From positions 1-14,011 of the forward strand of contig JBNMLC010000037.1 of assembly GCA_050874665.1 (NCBI GenBank): a stretch of DNA of 14,011 nucleotides, read 5' to 3'. How positions within the stretch are numbered: position 1 is the stretch's first letter; each line of letters opens with the position of its first letter. This DNA comes from RUG11237 sp050874665. Its GTDB lineage: Bacteria; Bacillota; Clostridia; Lachnospirales; Lachnospiraceae. A program made the translations under genes and the position numbers. Below are positions 1-6,839 of the stretch, one piece after another. The notes under the pieces were generated by a model. The model was not told where the DNA came from. It made no database searches and saw only the letters and a program-made list of their open reading frames with translations.

Positions 1-1161
1 TTCTATTGTATAGGTATACCAGTTATTTCCTTCTGCTGTCATGGCAACTCCCGGCCACTCTGTCGTAGCACTGGCTGCTCCCACTGCACTCCAGTAATGA
101 ATATTCATGCTTGTAGACGCACTATAAAAGTGTACAATAATTTTTCCTGTTACCGGAGGCTCTGGTGTTGCCGTTGGTGCCTCTGTTGCTGTCGGTCCCT
201 GTGTTGCTGTTACTTCCGGTGTGATTGTCGGTTCTGTTGTCACTGTCGGCTCCACTGTCGCCGTTGGTTCTACTGTGATATCCGGCTCCTGTGTAACACT
301 TGGCAATGGGCTGATTGTCAAGTGTGCTGTCGGTGTCGGTATCTGTGTAATATCACCATTCGGATTGTAATCCATGATATCACCATTTATATACCACCAT
401 TCTCCATCTACCACAGTTGTTTCTTCTGTTTCGCCGTTTGCTGTAGTAAATACTATATTTGCTGCTTTTGCGTTTGGAATGGTATAACCATACCAGTTAT
501 TTCCCTCGGAAACCATATCGACTCCAGGCCATGCGACCGGCGTATTTGTTCCAAAGTTTACATTCCAATAGAAAAGCTTTGCGCTTGCCTCTTCTGTATA
601 GAAGTGAAGCTTAATTATTTGATCAGAAGCCGGGATTGTTACTTCCGGCGCTGCTGTCGGTGTTACAGCTCTTGTCGGTAACAACGTTATTGTTGGTGCC
701 TCAGTTGGGTTTACAGTCTCCGTCGGTTTTACCGTTGGTTTTGGCACCTCTGTTGGTCTTACTGTAGGTATTGGTGTTATTTCCGTTTCATTTGGCTTGT
801 GATCAAACCACTGATTATCTTCCAGCCACCACTCCCCTGTTGTCTTTGTGTAATGTGTTGTCTGCTTTTTGTCGTATTGGAACATAAAGGTTACTTTTTG
901 AGTATTTTCAAAAGTATATGCATACCAGTTATCACCTTCCGACGACATTGCACTTCCAGGCCATTTTACCGGATTATTATATCCACCATTTTGATTCCAG
1001 TAAAATATATTTGCCCCTTCCCATGTTGTTTTAAAATGAATAGTTATAGAGCTATTCTCTGCTGCATTGACTTTCCCGGTGCCATTAAAATCTCCAAATG
1101 ACAACACGGTCATTACAAGTACGAGCAGCATAGAAACAACTTTTTTCCAATTTGCTTTCAC
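1..1161 (-). CDS. Secreted multi-CBM26 starch-binding protein, probable amylase N-terminal part (partial)
   Basis: The frame stays open for 387 codons to the window edge, so the C-terminus is missing. A GTG start at 1161 is chosen because an AAGGAGGG ribosome site (about 1168-1175) lies 6 nt upstream; the ATG two bases earlier (1163) is followed at once by TGA. Residues 1-34 form a signal peptide: lysines, a Leu/Val/Met-rich core, then cleavage near VNAA. Three CBM26-like modules follow (about residues 38-122, 182-266 and 339 to the edge), each with the series FYWN or HYW, then WPG, then WYxYT, and (in the complete ones) a late aromatic Trp pair. Linkers rich in Pro-Thr separate them. The first module matches the first module of the neighbouring amylase at about 58 of 90 residues by hand alignment. 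The likely role is binding starch outside the cell. A GH13 catalytic domain beyond the edge is expected but not seen; a purely binding protein is the alternative. Confidence 0.88.
   Translation of the reverse strand, partial: MKANWKKVVSMLLVLVMTVLSFGDFNGTGKVNAAENSSITIHFKTTWEGANIFYWNQNGGYNNPVKWPGSAMSSEGDNWYAYTFENTQKVTFMFQYDKKQTTHYTKTTGEWWLEDNQWFDHKPNETEITPIPTVRPTEVPKPTVKPTETVNPTEAPTITLLPTRAVTPTAAPEVTIPASDQIIKLHFYTEEASAKLFYWNVNFGTNTPVAWPGVDMVSEGNNWYGYTIPNAKAANIVFTTANGETEETTVVDGEWWYINGDIMDYNPNGDITQIPTPTAHLTISPLPSVTQEPDITVEPTATVEPTVTTEPTITPEVTATQGPTATEAPTATPEPPVTGKIIVHFYSASTSMNIHYWSAVGAASATTEWPGVAMTAEGNNWYTYTIE
148..363 (-). repeat. Pro-Thr linker repeat region between CBM modules 2 and 3
   Basis: This stretch encodes degenerate repeats of the kind EPTxT or GPTAT in the partial protein, about residues 267-338. 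A similar, shorter linker joins modules 1 and 2 at 622-795. Such linkers are flexible, protease-tolerant spacers in extracellular glycosidases. The near-repetitive DNA may vary in length between strains. Confidence 0.75.
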
Positions 1162-1201
1162 ATGTTTCCCTCCTTTTTTAATTTAACTTGCATTTTATAA
1201 T

Positions 1202-1245
1202 GTAAAGGAAACCTTACACTAACCCTGGTAAGGCTTCCCTTTTAC
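1202..1245 (-). terminator. Hairpin between amylase and its downstream paralogue
   Basis: Arms 1228-1245 and 1202-1217 pair through about 16 positions, with one G-T pair and a two-base bulge, around a 10-nt loop. It lies just after the amylase stop codon and before the ribosome site of the next gene. No clear T-tract follows on either strand, so it may be a weak terminator, an mRNA-stabilising 3' stem or a processing site rather than a full stop. Read-through into the downstream gene would then give unequal expression of the two paralogues. Confidence 0.5.
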
Positions 1246-1258
1246 AATTGTGTTATTG

Positions 1259-4186
1259 TTATTTAAGGTATGTTCCGTCTTCTCCGACTTTTCCAGGTGC
1301 TTTTGTCGCAAGATCATCTAATACGTAAACTCTCATATTTCCTTTTCCTGCTGCTGCAATTGTGAGTGTTCCATTGGATACATTTTGTACATCTCCTGTA
1401 ATTGCATCCACATATTTTCCGTTTGGAATTCCTGTAAAGGTTGCGGCATCCGTAATTGCTACACATACAAAGCTGTCAACACCTTCTTCTGCGTTTGTAT
1501 AACGACGTTTAAATGCCATACTTCCCTCTATACCTTCTGTAGAATACTGACCCTTTCTAAGTGCAGGAATCGCAGCTCTAATTTTGTTTAATCTTTGAAT
1601 ATGTAATGACAATGGGTAATTGAGTGTATCCGCCACTGTACCAGAAGCTGTATACTCTCCAAAGTCTGTTGCTGTTACCTTGCCCTCTAAGTTATCTCCA
1701 AAATATGCACGACCTGTTTCAGATAATGGTTTCTTCGGTCCTACATCAATTGGTGCACCTTTCATAAATTCAATTTCACTTCCATAATAAATACATGGAA
1801 TACCTCTAAAGGTAAACATCAGATTCAGATTTTCTGCCCAAGTATCCTGTGGCTGGCTGAATCTTTCATCTTCCGGTGCATGGTCTGGAGCAAAATCATG
1901 GGAATCTACATAAGTTACATTCCAAGTCGCATCATTGTAGTATTTGTCGCCTCCTACTGCAACATTAAATGAATTGATTGCACTTTTAAAATTCCAATGC
2001 ATCGGGAAGTCGATTACATCTAAACCGGATTTCATACTGTAGTCCGGTTCATGATAATTATTTCCATTCAGGAATGTATTATCGCTCGTCGGCTGTTCTG
2101 ATTCTTTACCCTTTCCATTGTCATTGTAATGCTGCTGTGTAAGCAAAACATTACCGGATAGTACTTCATCATGACCAGAATCTCCTGCAGTTTCTCCTAC
2201 ATCTGCCGGATCATCGCTCCAACCATAATCTTTTGTTTCTTTCCAAGTATAAAACGGTGTAGAAAGTGCCGGTGTATTTCGATACCACACTTCTGTTGCT
2301 CTGGCACATACTTCGCCAAACATATAGAAGTTTTCTCCCCCCACTTCTTTAAATGCCTTGTTAAAGGTTTCATTAAAAGTCAGTCTTGAAATGTGTTTTG
2401 TGGTATCAACACGGAAAGCATCTACTCCCATATTGATATATTTTGTATAACAATCAATTAAATAGTTATATACCAGAGGATTTTCTGTGTTTAAGTCCAC
2501 ACAGTCACCATCAATCTGTGCTAATTGAGAATTATATTCATCCCAGTTAAAGTTTCCATAATGGTGATATAAATTTTGCGTATCGTGATTTTCACCATCT
2601 GTATTCTTTAATAGTGCAAGTCTTGCCTGATACTGGGAATCCGGATCAAGTTCATTATAATCTTCCGGCAGTTCAGCATCTTCTCTTATCTGAAGACAGT
2701 CTGCGGTAGACTGATCTCCTTCCTTCGTAAACATCGGTATCAGATTTGCTTCACCGAAGTTACCTGTATGATTAAGTACAACGTCCTGAATAATTTTCAT
2801 ACCCTTTTCATGAACTGCATTAATCAAATCCTGATAAGTACAATCATCTGATTCATATCTTGAATCCACCTTACTAAAATCACTTGCATGGTATCCGTGA
2901 TAATCATATCCACTGGTATTTTCCACTACCGGTGTAATCCAGATTGCGGTAAACCCTAATGCCTTGATATAGTCTAACTGTTCAATAAGTCCTTTAAAAT
3001 CACCTCTCCATGCCGGATCATCATCAGGATTTCCTGCTTTTTCATCATCCCAGCAATGAACATTATTCGTAGGATCCCCATCATAGAATCTTGTTGTCAT
3101 TACAAAATAAATCGTATCATCTCTAAAGTCTGTTCTGTCATATGGTACCGGAGTTGCTGTTGGCCCTGGTGTTACAGTTGGCTTTCTGGTTGGCTTCGGT
3201 GTTGGTGTAATTAATGACAGGTCATAATTATACCATTTTCCTCCTTTAAACCACCATTCTCCTTCTGTTGCAACTAAGTTTGCAGTTTGTCCGCTTCCAT
3301 TATTGCTGAAAATCACATTTGTACTGGTTGTATCTTCGATTGTGTAGGTATACCAGCCGTTTCCTTCATCTGTCATTGGATTTCCCGGCCATTTCTCTGT
3401 TCTGACCACGTCCTGCCCATCAATCTTATCCCACTGATAAATTGTTTTCTTACCACTGACATGTACAATAATTTTTCCATATACCGGAGGTCTTGGTGTC
3501 GCTGTTGGTCCCGGTGTTGCTGTCGGGCCTTGTGTTGCTGTCGGACCTTGTGTTACTGTTGGCTCTTGTGTTGCTGTTGGCCCTTCTGTTACTTCCGGTT
3601 CCTGCGTTACGATGATTCCTTGTGTGATTTCCGCTGTCGGCACCGGAGTCAAACCTGCTTCTCCTGTTGGTGAAACCAACGGTATGGTAACGGTTGGATT
3701 CGTTATTTGTGTCGGAGCCGCTGTTATACCCGGTGTTGTTGCCTGCGTTGGCATTCCCGTAGCTGTCGGTTCCTGCGTCGGCTCTGTTGTGGGAATCGGA
3801 GTATCTTCATTTTCTCCCGGCTTGTAATCATACCATTGATTATTTTCTAACCAGTAATCTCCTGTTGTTTTTGTATAATGTCTGGTCTGCTTTCCTTCAT
3901 AAGTAAAGAGAAAGTCTACTTCAGCCGTATTTTCAAAAGTATAAGTATACCAGCCGTCATCTTCCTCTTTCATCTCTACGCCAGGCCATTTTACGGGATT
4001 ATTATATTTCTTTCCCTGATTCCAATAAAAAATATCTGCCCCATTCCACGGGCTTTTAAAATGAAGTGTAATTGCATTTTCTTCCGCTGCAAAAGTCTGC
4101 TGTTCATCCGCCGATGTAACGATGGACATAAACACAAACATAATTGCTAACACAGAAGACACAATTTGTCTCCCTTTCTTCTTCAT
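1259..4186 (-). CDS. Secreted GH13 alpha-amylase with two CBM26-like starch-binding modules
   Basis: This encodes a 975-residue extracellular amylase that would cut alpha-1,4 bonds in starch. The start is set at 4186, where AAGGAGGAG sits 4 nt upstream; an in-frame ATG at 4228 has no ribosome site and would add an Arg-rich stretch before the signal peptide. Residues 1-34 are a signal peptide (MKKKGRQ, hydrophobic core, cleavage near TFAA). CBM26-like modules lie at about 37-122 and 237-323, joined by a long Pro-Thr linker (123-236), with a short one at 324-348. The GH13 barrel starts near 351. Conserved regions are visible: DVVLNH at 468-473, GVDAFRVD with nucleophile Asp594, the acid/base Glu625 in FGEV, and DSHD with Asp764. 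A C-terminal beta domain follows from about 860. No LPXTG or other anchor is seen, so it is probably released or held by starch. Substrate specificity within GH13 is not certain. Confidence 0.95.
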   Translation of the reverse strand: MKKKGRQIVSSVLAIMFVFMSIVTSADEQQTFAAEENAITLHFKSPWNGADIFYWNQGKKYNNPVKWPGVEMKEEDDGWYTYTFENTAEVDFLFTYEGKQTRHYTKTTGDYWLENNQWYDYKPGENEDTPIPTTEPTQEPTATGMPTQATTPGITAAPTQITNPTVTIPLVSPTGEAGLTPVPTAEITQGIIVTQEPEVTEGPTATQEPTVTQGPTATQGPTATPGPTATPRPPVYGKIIVHVSGKKTIYQWDKIDGQDVVRTEKWPGNPMTDEGNGWYTYTIEDTTSTNVIFSNNGSGQTANLVATEGEWWFKGGKWYNYDLSLITPTPKPTRKPTVTPGPTATPVPYDRTDFRDDTIYFVMTTRFYDGDPTNNVHCWDDEKAGNPDDDPAWRGDFKGLIEQLDYIKALGFTAIWITPVVENTSGYDYHGYHASDFSKVDSRYESDDCTYQDLINAVHEKGMKIIQDVVLNHTGNFGEANLIPMFTKEGDQSTADCLQIREDAELPEDYNELDPDSQYQARLALLKNTDGENHDTQNLYHHYGNFNWDEYNSQLAQIDGDCVDLNTENPLVYNYLIDCYTKYINMGVDAFRVDTTKHISRLTFNETFNKAFKEVGGENFYMFGEVCARATEVWYRNTPALSTPFYTWKETKDYGWSDDPADVGETAGDSGHDEVLSGNVLLTQQHYNDNGKGKESEQPTSDNTFLNGNNYHEPDYSMKSGLDVIDFPMHWNFKSAINSFNVAVGGDKYYNDATWNVTYVDSHDFAPDHAPEDERFSQPQDTWAENLNLMFTFRGIPCIYYGSEIEFMKGAPIDVGPKKPLSETGRAYFGDNLEGKVTATDFGEYTASGTVADTLNYPLSLHIQRLNKIRAAIPALRKGQYSTEGIEGSMAFKRRYTNAEEGVDSFVCVAITDAATFTGIPNGKYVDAITGDVQNVSNGTLTIAAAGKGNMRVYVLDDLATKAPGKVGEDGTYLK
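3479..3820 (-). repeat. Pro-Thr linker repeat region in the amylase
   Basis: This codes for residues 123-236, a long linker between the two starch-binding modules. Its second half is a run of TQGPTA/TPGPTA-type units encoded by near-identical DNA repeats of about 18 nt. The repeats are coding and have no unique spacers, so they are not CRISPR. Confidence 0.75.
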
Positions 4187-4253
4187 TTTTCTCCTCCTTA
4201 AGCTTCTTCTGTGTTGTATTTTTCTCACAAATATTAAAAAAATATTAATTATT

Positions 4254-4282
4254 ATTAAATAATATTATATTTTTTTTGTCAA
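4254..4282 (-). promoter_or_regulatory. Putative sigma-A promoter of the amylase
   Basis: On the minus strand TTGACA (4282-4277) is followed, 17 nt later, by TTTAAT (4259-4254), five of six matches to the -10 consensus. The leader to the amylase start would be about 60 nt. A second TATAAT lies at 4269-4264, 15 nt after TTGACT at 4290-4285, so the exact start site could differ. Confidence 0.6.
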
Positions 4283-4300
4283 AAAGTCAATGAAGCTCGG

Positions 4301-4379
4301 GGAATATTTTTCTATATTCCGTAAAATCGTCTGTTTTACTAATTTTAATTGTGTTTTTTTTGTGAATTTTCACAATTAA
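4301..4379. promoter_or_regulatory. Cluster of three inverted repeats upstream of the amylase promoter
   Basis: Three perfect inverted repeats sit side by side. GGAATAT/ATATTCC is at 4301-4320 with a 6-nt spacer. GTAAAA/TTTTAC is at 4321-4339 with a 7-nt spacer. TTAATTGTG/CACAATTAA is at 4345-4379, with an inner TTGTGAA/TTCACAA pair at 4360-4375. They lie about 20-100 bases upstream of the -35 box. None is followed by a T-tract in the direction of the upstream gene, so operator sites for sugar-responsive regulators are more likely than a terminator. They do not match the catabolite-response consensus well. Confidence 0.45.
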
Positions 4380-4394
4380 CTTGATATCCAGACT

Positions 4395-5447
4395 TTACTT
4401 TCTCTTTTTTGAAGTTGTTTCAAGTTCTATCGTGTTCCCATCTACTTTAATGCTGTCCATTCTTCGAATAAAATTAGAAAATTTTCCATATCCGTAATCT
4501 TTCGTATCAAAGTTTGGATATATTTTCTTTAACTCACCATGAACAATTGACAGATTATCTATTTTCCCTCCATTTTCCACTAAAAAGGAGATAATTTCTT
4601 TTTCAATTTCTTCTTTTGCCGGAAAATCATTTTTGCTGACCAGCACACGATTTCCTTCCTGTTTTAATTTGTAATTTTTCAAACCATCACTGACAAATAT
4701 ACTAAGCTTCGTATAACCATAATTTCGTACATCAAAATCTGAAAATATTTCTCCAAGACGTCTTCCTACAACTCCTAACTCTACATTTTCGTCATTGCTA
4801 TTGCCAATCATATTGTTAATAGCCTCCTCAATATCTTCTATCTTGGTTACACCTTCTTCTGCTTCCTGTTCCTTAGCCGTCAGAATCTCTATTTTCTCTT
4901 TGTTAGAATGTTGCTGATTCTTTCCACTTTTGTCCTGCTCATTTTTTCGTTTTACGGTAGTTTTCTTTGTTTCCTGTCCGGACTTTTCCTCTCCTTCATT
5001 ATGTTCTGTAATCAAATCCAGATATATAAATTTATTACAGGATTTTGTCAGAGAAGCCGGTGCTTTTGAAGTCCCCATGCCTATCACATGCATCTTTTCT
5101 TCCCTCAGGCGCATTGCCAGCCTGGTAAAATCACTGTCGCTGGTTACCAGACAAAAACCGTCCACTTTTCCACTATATAAAATATCCATTGCATCAATGA
5201 CCATTGCCATATCTGTAGAATTCTTTCCTGTCGTATAGGAAAATTGCTGTATTGGCATAATAGAATTTTCCAACAGTATTTTTTCATTCCACCCGTTCCC
5301 TTTCGACCAATTGCCATAAATTCTACGATAAGTAGCCTGACCATACTCATTTAATTCACTAAAAATAACCCCTGCATATTTTGGACTAATATTATCCGAA
5401 TCAATCAAAACTGCAAAACGCTTTTTTTCTTGTATACTATCTTCCAT
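4395..5447 (-). CDS. NYN-domain protein with two C-terminal LOTUS/OST-HTH-like domains
   Basis: This 350-residue protein starts with an NYN (LabA/DUF88-type, PIN-like) domain at about 9-145. The expected acidic residues of that fold are present: Asp16 and Asp18 in VLIDSDN, Asp79 in STDMAMVID, and Asp104/Asp106 in VTSDSD. A Lys/Glu-rich, probably disordered linker runs from 146 to 200. Two similar winged-helix units follow at about 203-270 and 278-345, with the shared pattern F-D-(x)n-YGY-K-(x)-S-F (DVRNYGYTKLSIF and DTKDYGYGKFSNF). Such OST-HTH/LOTUS domains are linked to RNA binding. The likely role is a metal-dependent RNase or RNA-binding factor in the cytoplasm; its target is unknown. The ATG at 5447 has a GAGGG ribosome site. 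It is divergent from the thioredoxin gene and has no operon partner here. Confidence 0.88.
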   Translation of the reverse strand: MEDSIQEKKRFAVLIDSDNISPKYAGVIFSELNEYGQATYRRIYGNWSKGNGWNEKILLENSIMPIQQFSYTTGKNSTDMAMVIDAMDILYSGKVDGFCLVTSDSDFTRLAMRLREEKMHVIGMGTSKAPASLTKSCNKFIYLDLITEHNEGEEKSGQETKKTTVKRKNEQDKSGKNQQHSNKEKIEILTAKEQEAEEGVTKIEDIEEAINNMIGNSNDENVELGVVGRRLGEIFSDFDVRNYGYTKLSIFVSDGLKNYKLKQEGNRVLVSKNDFPAKEEIEKEIISFLVENGGKIDNLSIVHGELKKIYPNFDTKDYGYGKFSNFIRRMDSIKVDGNTIELETTSKKRK

Positions 5448-5524
5448 TATTTTCCCTCGCTCTATTTTTTATTGTCTTTTTTTCCGATATATCATCTAGG
5501 AATTACCAGCTCATCTTATTTTAT

Positions 5525-5555
5525 TTTACACGAGATGAAAGAGAATTTCTATTAT
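5525..5555 (+). promoter_or_regulatory. Possible promoter of the thioredoxin gene
   Basis: TTTACA (5525-5530) and TATTAT (5550-5555) resemble -35 and -10 boxes, but the 19-nt spacing is longer than optimal. It is the best pair I see in the 163 bases between the divergent NYN and thioredoxin genes. Confidence 0.3.
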
Positions 5556-5610
5556 TAATTTAGGTAAAAGTGGAAACAATAACAAAAAACAGATTTTGGA
5601 GGTATGTGAA

Positions 5611-5925
5611 ATGACAAAGGCAATCACAAAAAACAATTTTCAAGAAACGGTAGTAAAGTCTCAGATGCCTTTTTTGGTAGACTTTTATTCTACAACCTGT
5701 GGACCTTGCAAAATGTTGGCACCTGTTTTGGAGGAAATTTCAGAAGAAACTACAGAATTTCAGATTGGCAAGGTATGCGTAGATAACGAAATGCCACTGG
5801 CTATGGAATTTTCCATTCGCGTGGTTCCTACTATGCTGATTTATAAAGATGGGGAATGCGTAGAAAAATTAGAGGGATTTCGAAATAAAGAGGAATTGTT
5901 AGCAGTGATGAAGAAGTATGTGTAG
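5611..5925 (+). CDS. Thioredoxin family protein
   Basis: This encodes a 104-residue cytoplasmic thioredoxin, the usual length of the family, which would reduce disulfides in partner proteins. The active-site CGPC is at 30-33 after the strand FLVDFYS, and the cis-proline is Pro73 in VVPTMLIY. The Trp that normally precedes the first active-site Cys is Thr29. Two further cysteines, Cys56 and Cys83, are unusual and could allow extra regulation or a second disulfide. The ATG at 5611 is preferred because GGAGG at 5598-5602 lies 8 nt upstream; an in-frame TTG at 5596 overlaps that ribosome site, and an ATG at 5604 runs straight into TGA. No thioredoxin reductase gene is adjacent, so it may serve as an accessory thioredoxin. 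Confidence 0.93.
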   Translation: MTKAITKNNFQETVVKSQMPFLVDFYSTTCGPCKMLAPVLEEISEETTEFQIGKVCVDNEMPLAMEFSIRVVPTMLIYKDGECVEKLEGFRNKEELLAVMKKYV

Positions 5926-5958
5926 ATATAACAAGTTAGATTTTTAGATTGCACGGAC

Positions 5959-5993
5959 GCCCATGAGAGGGTACACCTCTCATGGGCTGTTTT
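5959..5993 (+). terminator. Terminator after the thioredoxin gene
   Basis: A perfect 12-bp stem (GCCCATGAGAGG with its complement, 5959-5970 and 5976-5987) closes a 5-nt loop and is followed by TGTTTT. It lies between convergent genes. The T-rich tail is on the plus strand only, so on the minus strand, for the transaldolase, it would work less well. Confidence 0.8.
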
Positions 5994-6029
5994 CTGGCAA
6001 CCGATGATTACATTATTTTGCCACCGCAA

Positions 6030-6683
6030 TTACTCTCCAAACACTGCACGATAATCTGCCTGAAATTTAGCAATTCCCTGGTCAGTCAATGGGTGTTTTG
6101 TCATCTGCTCAATTACAGAATATGGCACTGTGGCAATATCTGCCCCTGCCAAAGCACAATCGGTTACATGAATCGGGTTACGAACACTTGCTGCAATAAT
6201 TTCTGTATCTAATTCATACACTCTGAAAATGTCTGCTATTGTGCGAATGAGGTCAATTCCCGGATGAGAAATGTCGTCTAATCTTCCGAGGAATGGAGAA
6301 ACATAGGTTGCTCCTGCTCTGGCTGCAAGCAATGCCTGATTCGCAGAGAAAATAAGTGTCACATTTGTCTTAATTCCTTCTGAATTTAATACTTTCACTG
6401 CCTTTAATCCATCTACCGTCATAGGAATTTTTACTACCATATTAGGATGAATCGCTGCAATTTCACGACCTTCCTTAATCATTCCTTCTGCATCAACTGT
6501 AGTTGCTTTCACTTCCCCACTGATTGGTCCGTCTACAATAGAAGCAATTTCTTTAATAACCTCCACAAATTCTCTTCCCTCTTTTGCAATCAAAGAAGGA
6601 TTTGTTGTCACCCCACAGATAACCCCCATATCATTTGCTTTTTTAATACTTTCTACATTTGCTGTGTCAATAAAAAACTTCAT
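6030..6683 (-). CDS. tal: Transaldolase, short TalC/MipB-type
   Basis: This encodes a 217-residue class I aldolase-fold enzyme, the length of the short transaldolase / fructose-6-phosphate aldolase family. It would move a dihydroxyacetone unit between sugar phosphates in the non-oxidative pentose phosphate pathway. The start MKFFIDTANV and the segment GVTTNPSLIAKEG are typical. The Schiff-base Lys is Lys85 in MVVKIPMT. Comparing from memory with E. coli FsaA, the positions of Gln59 and Tyr131 are Glu57 (SGEVKATT) and Phe131 (VSPFLGRLDD). That Glu/Phe pair is the pattern of true transaldolases such as TalB, so transaldolase is preferred over fructose-6-phosphate aldolase. The ATG follows GAAAGGAAG. 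The gene stands alone, convergent with thioredoxin, behind its own promoter. Confidence 0.93.
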   Translation of the reverse strand: MKFFIDTANVESIKKANDMGVICGVTTNPSLIAKEGREFVEVIKEIASIVDGPISGEVKATTVDAEGMIKEGREIAAIHPNMVVKIPMTVDGLKAVKVLNSEGIKTNVTLIFSANQALLAARAGATYVSPFLGRLDDISHPGIDLIRTIADIFRVYELDTEIIAASVRNPIHVTDCALAGADIATVPYSVIEQMTKHPLTDQGIAKFQADYRAVFGE

Positions 6684-6721
6684 GTCTTTCTTCCTTTCCG
6701 CGTATAATTCATCTACTAAGT

Positions 6722-6750
6722 ATTTTGCGGGGTTTTATGGGAAATGTCAA
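6722..6750 (-). promoter_or_regulatory. Putative promoter of the transaldolase gene
   Basis: A consensus TTGACA (6750-6745) is followed after 17 nt by CAAAAT (6727-6722), four of six matches to the -10 box. It lies about 40 bases upstream of the transaldolase start. Confidence 0.5.
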
Positions 6751-6778
6751 GAGGGAGAATTGTAACAGTTCTCCCTCT
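6750..6778. promoter_or_regulatory. Inverted repeat abutting the transaldolase -35 box
   Basis: Perfect 10-bp arms AGAGGGAGAA (6750-6759) and TTCTCCCTCT (6769-6778) flank a 9-nt spacer. It touches the -35 box of the transaldolase promoter and lies 61 bases before the small plus-strand gene. It could be an operator serving either gene, or a hairpin in the leader of the small gene. No T-tract follows directly, so a simple terminator is less likely. Confidence 0.4.
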
Positions 6779-6839
6779 CATGGACTGTATATTTTTCTGT
6801 TCTCTGGAAATGATACCAAAGGAAAGGAGGCATACTGCC

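Noticed and set aside
97..681. Cysteine-rich plus-strand open frame, looking like a metallothionein-like or toxin-like peptide
   Set aside because: It is the antisense shadow of the Pro-Thr linkers and CBM modules of the minus-strand gene; the Cys codons come from complementing ACA/GCA repeats. No ribosome site is seen.
3479..3620. Regularly spaced short repeats resembling a CRISPR array
   Set aside because: The units are contiguous, in frame and code for Pro-Thr linker; there are no unique spacers.
3287..3673. Second Cys-rich plus-strand open frame
   Set aside because: It is the shadow of the amylase linker repeats, with no ribosome site.
4187..4228. Upstream ATG giving a 14-residue longer amylase
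   Set aside because: It lacks a ribosome site, overlaps the good AAGGAGGAG site of the internal ATG, and would put an Arg-rich stretch ahead of a complete signal peptide.
4345..4379. Terminator of the NYN-LOTUS gene
   Set aside because: On the minus strand the stem is followed by A residues, not T residues, so it is not a standard intrinsic terminator; operator function is preferred.
6744..6839. N-terminal extension of the small acidic protein
   Set aside because: It runs through the inverted repeat and the ribosome site of the ATG at 6840, has no ribosome site of its own, and differs in composition from the acidic body.
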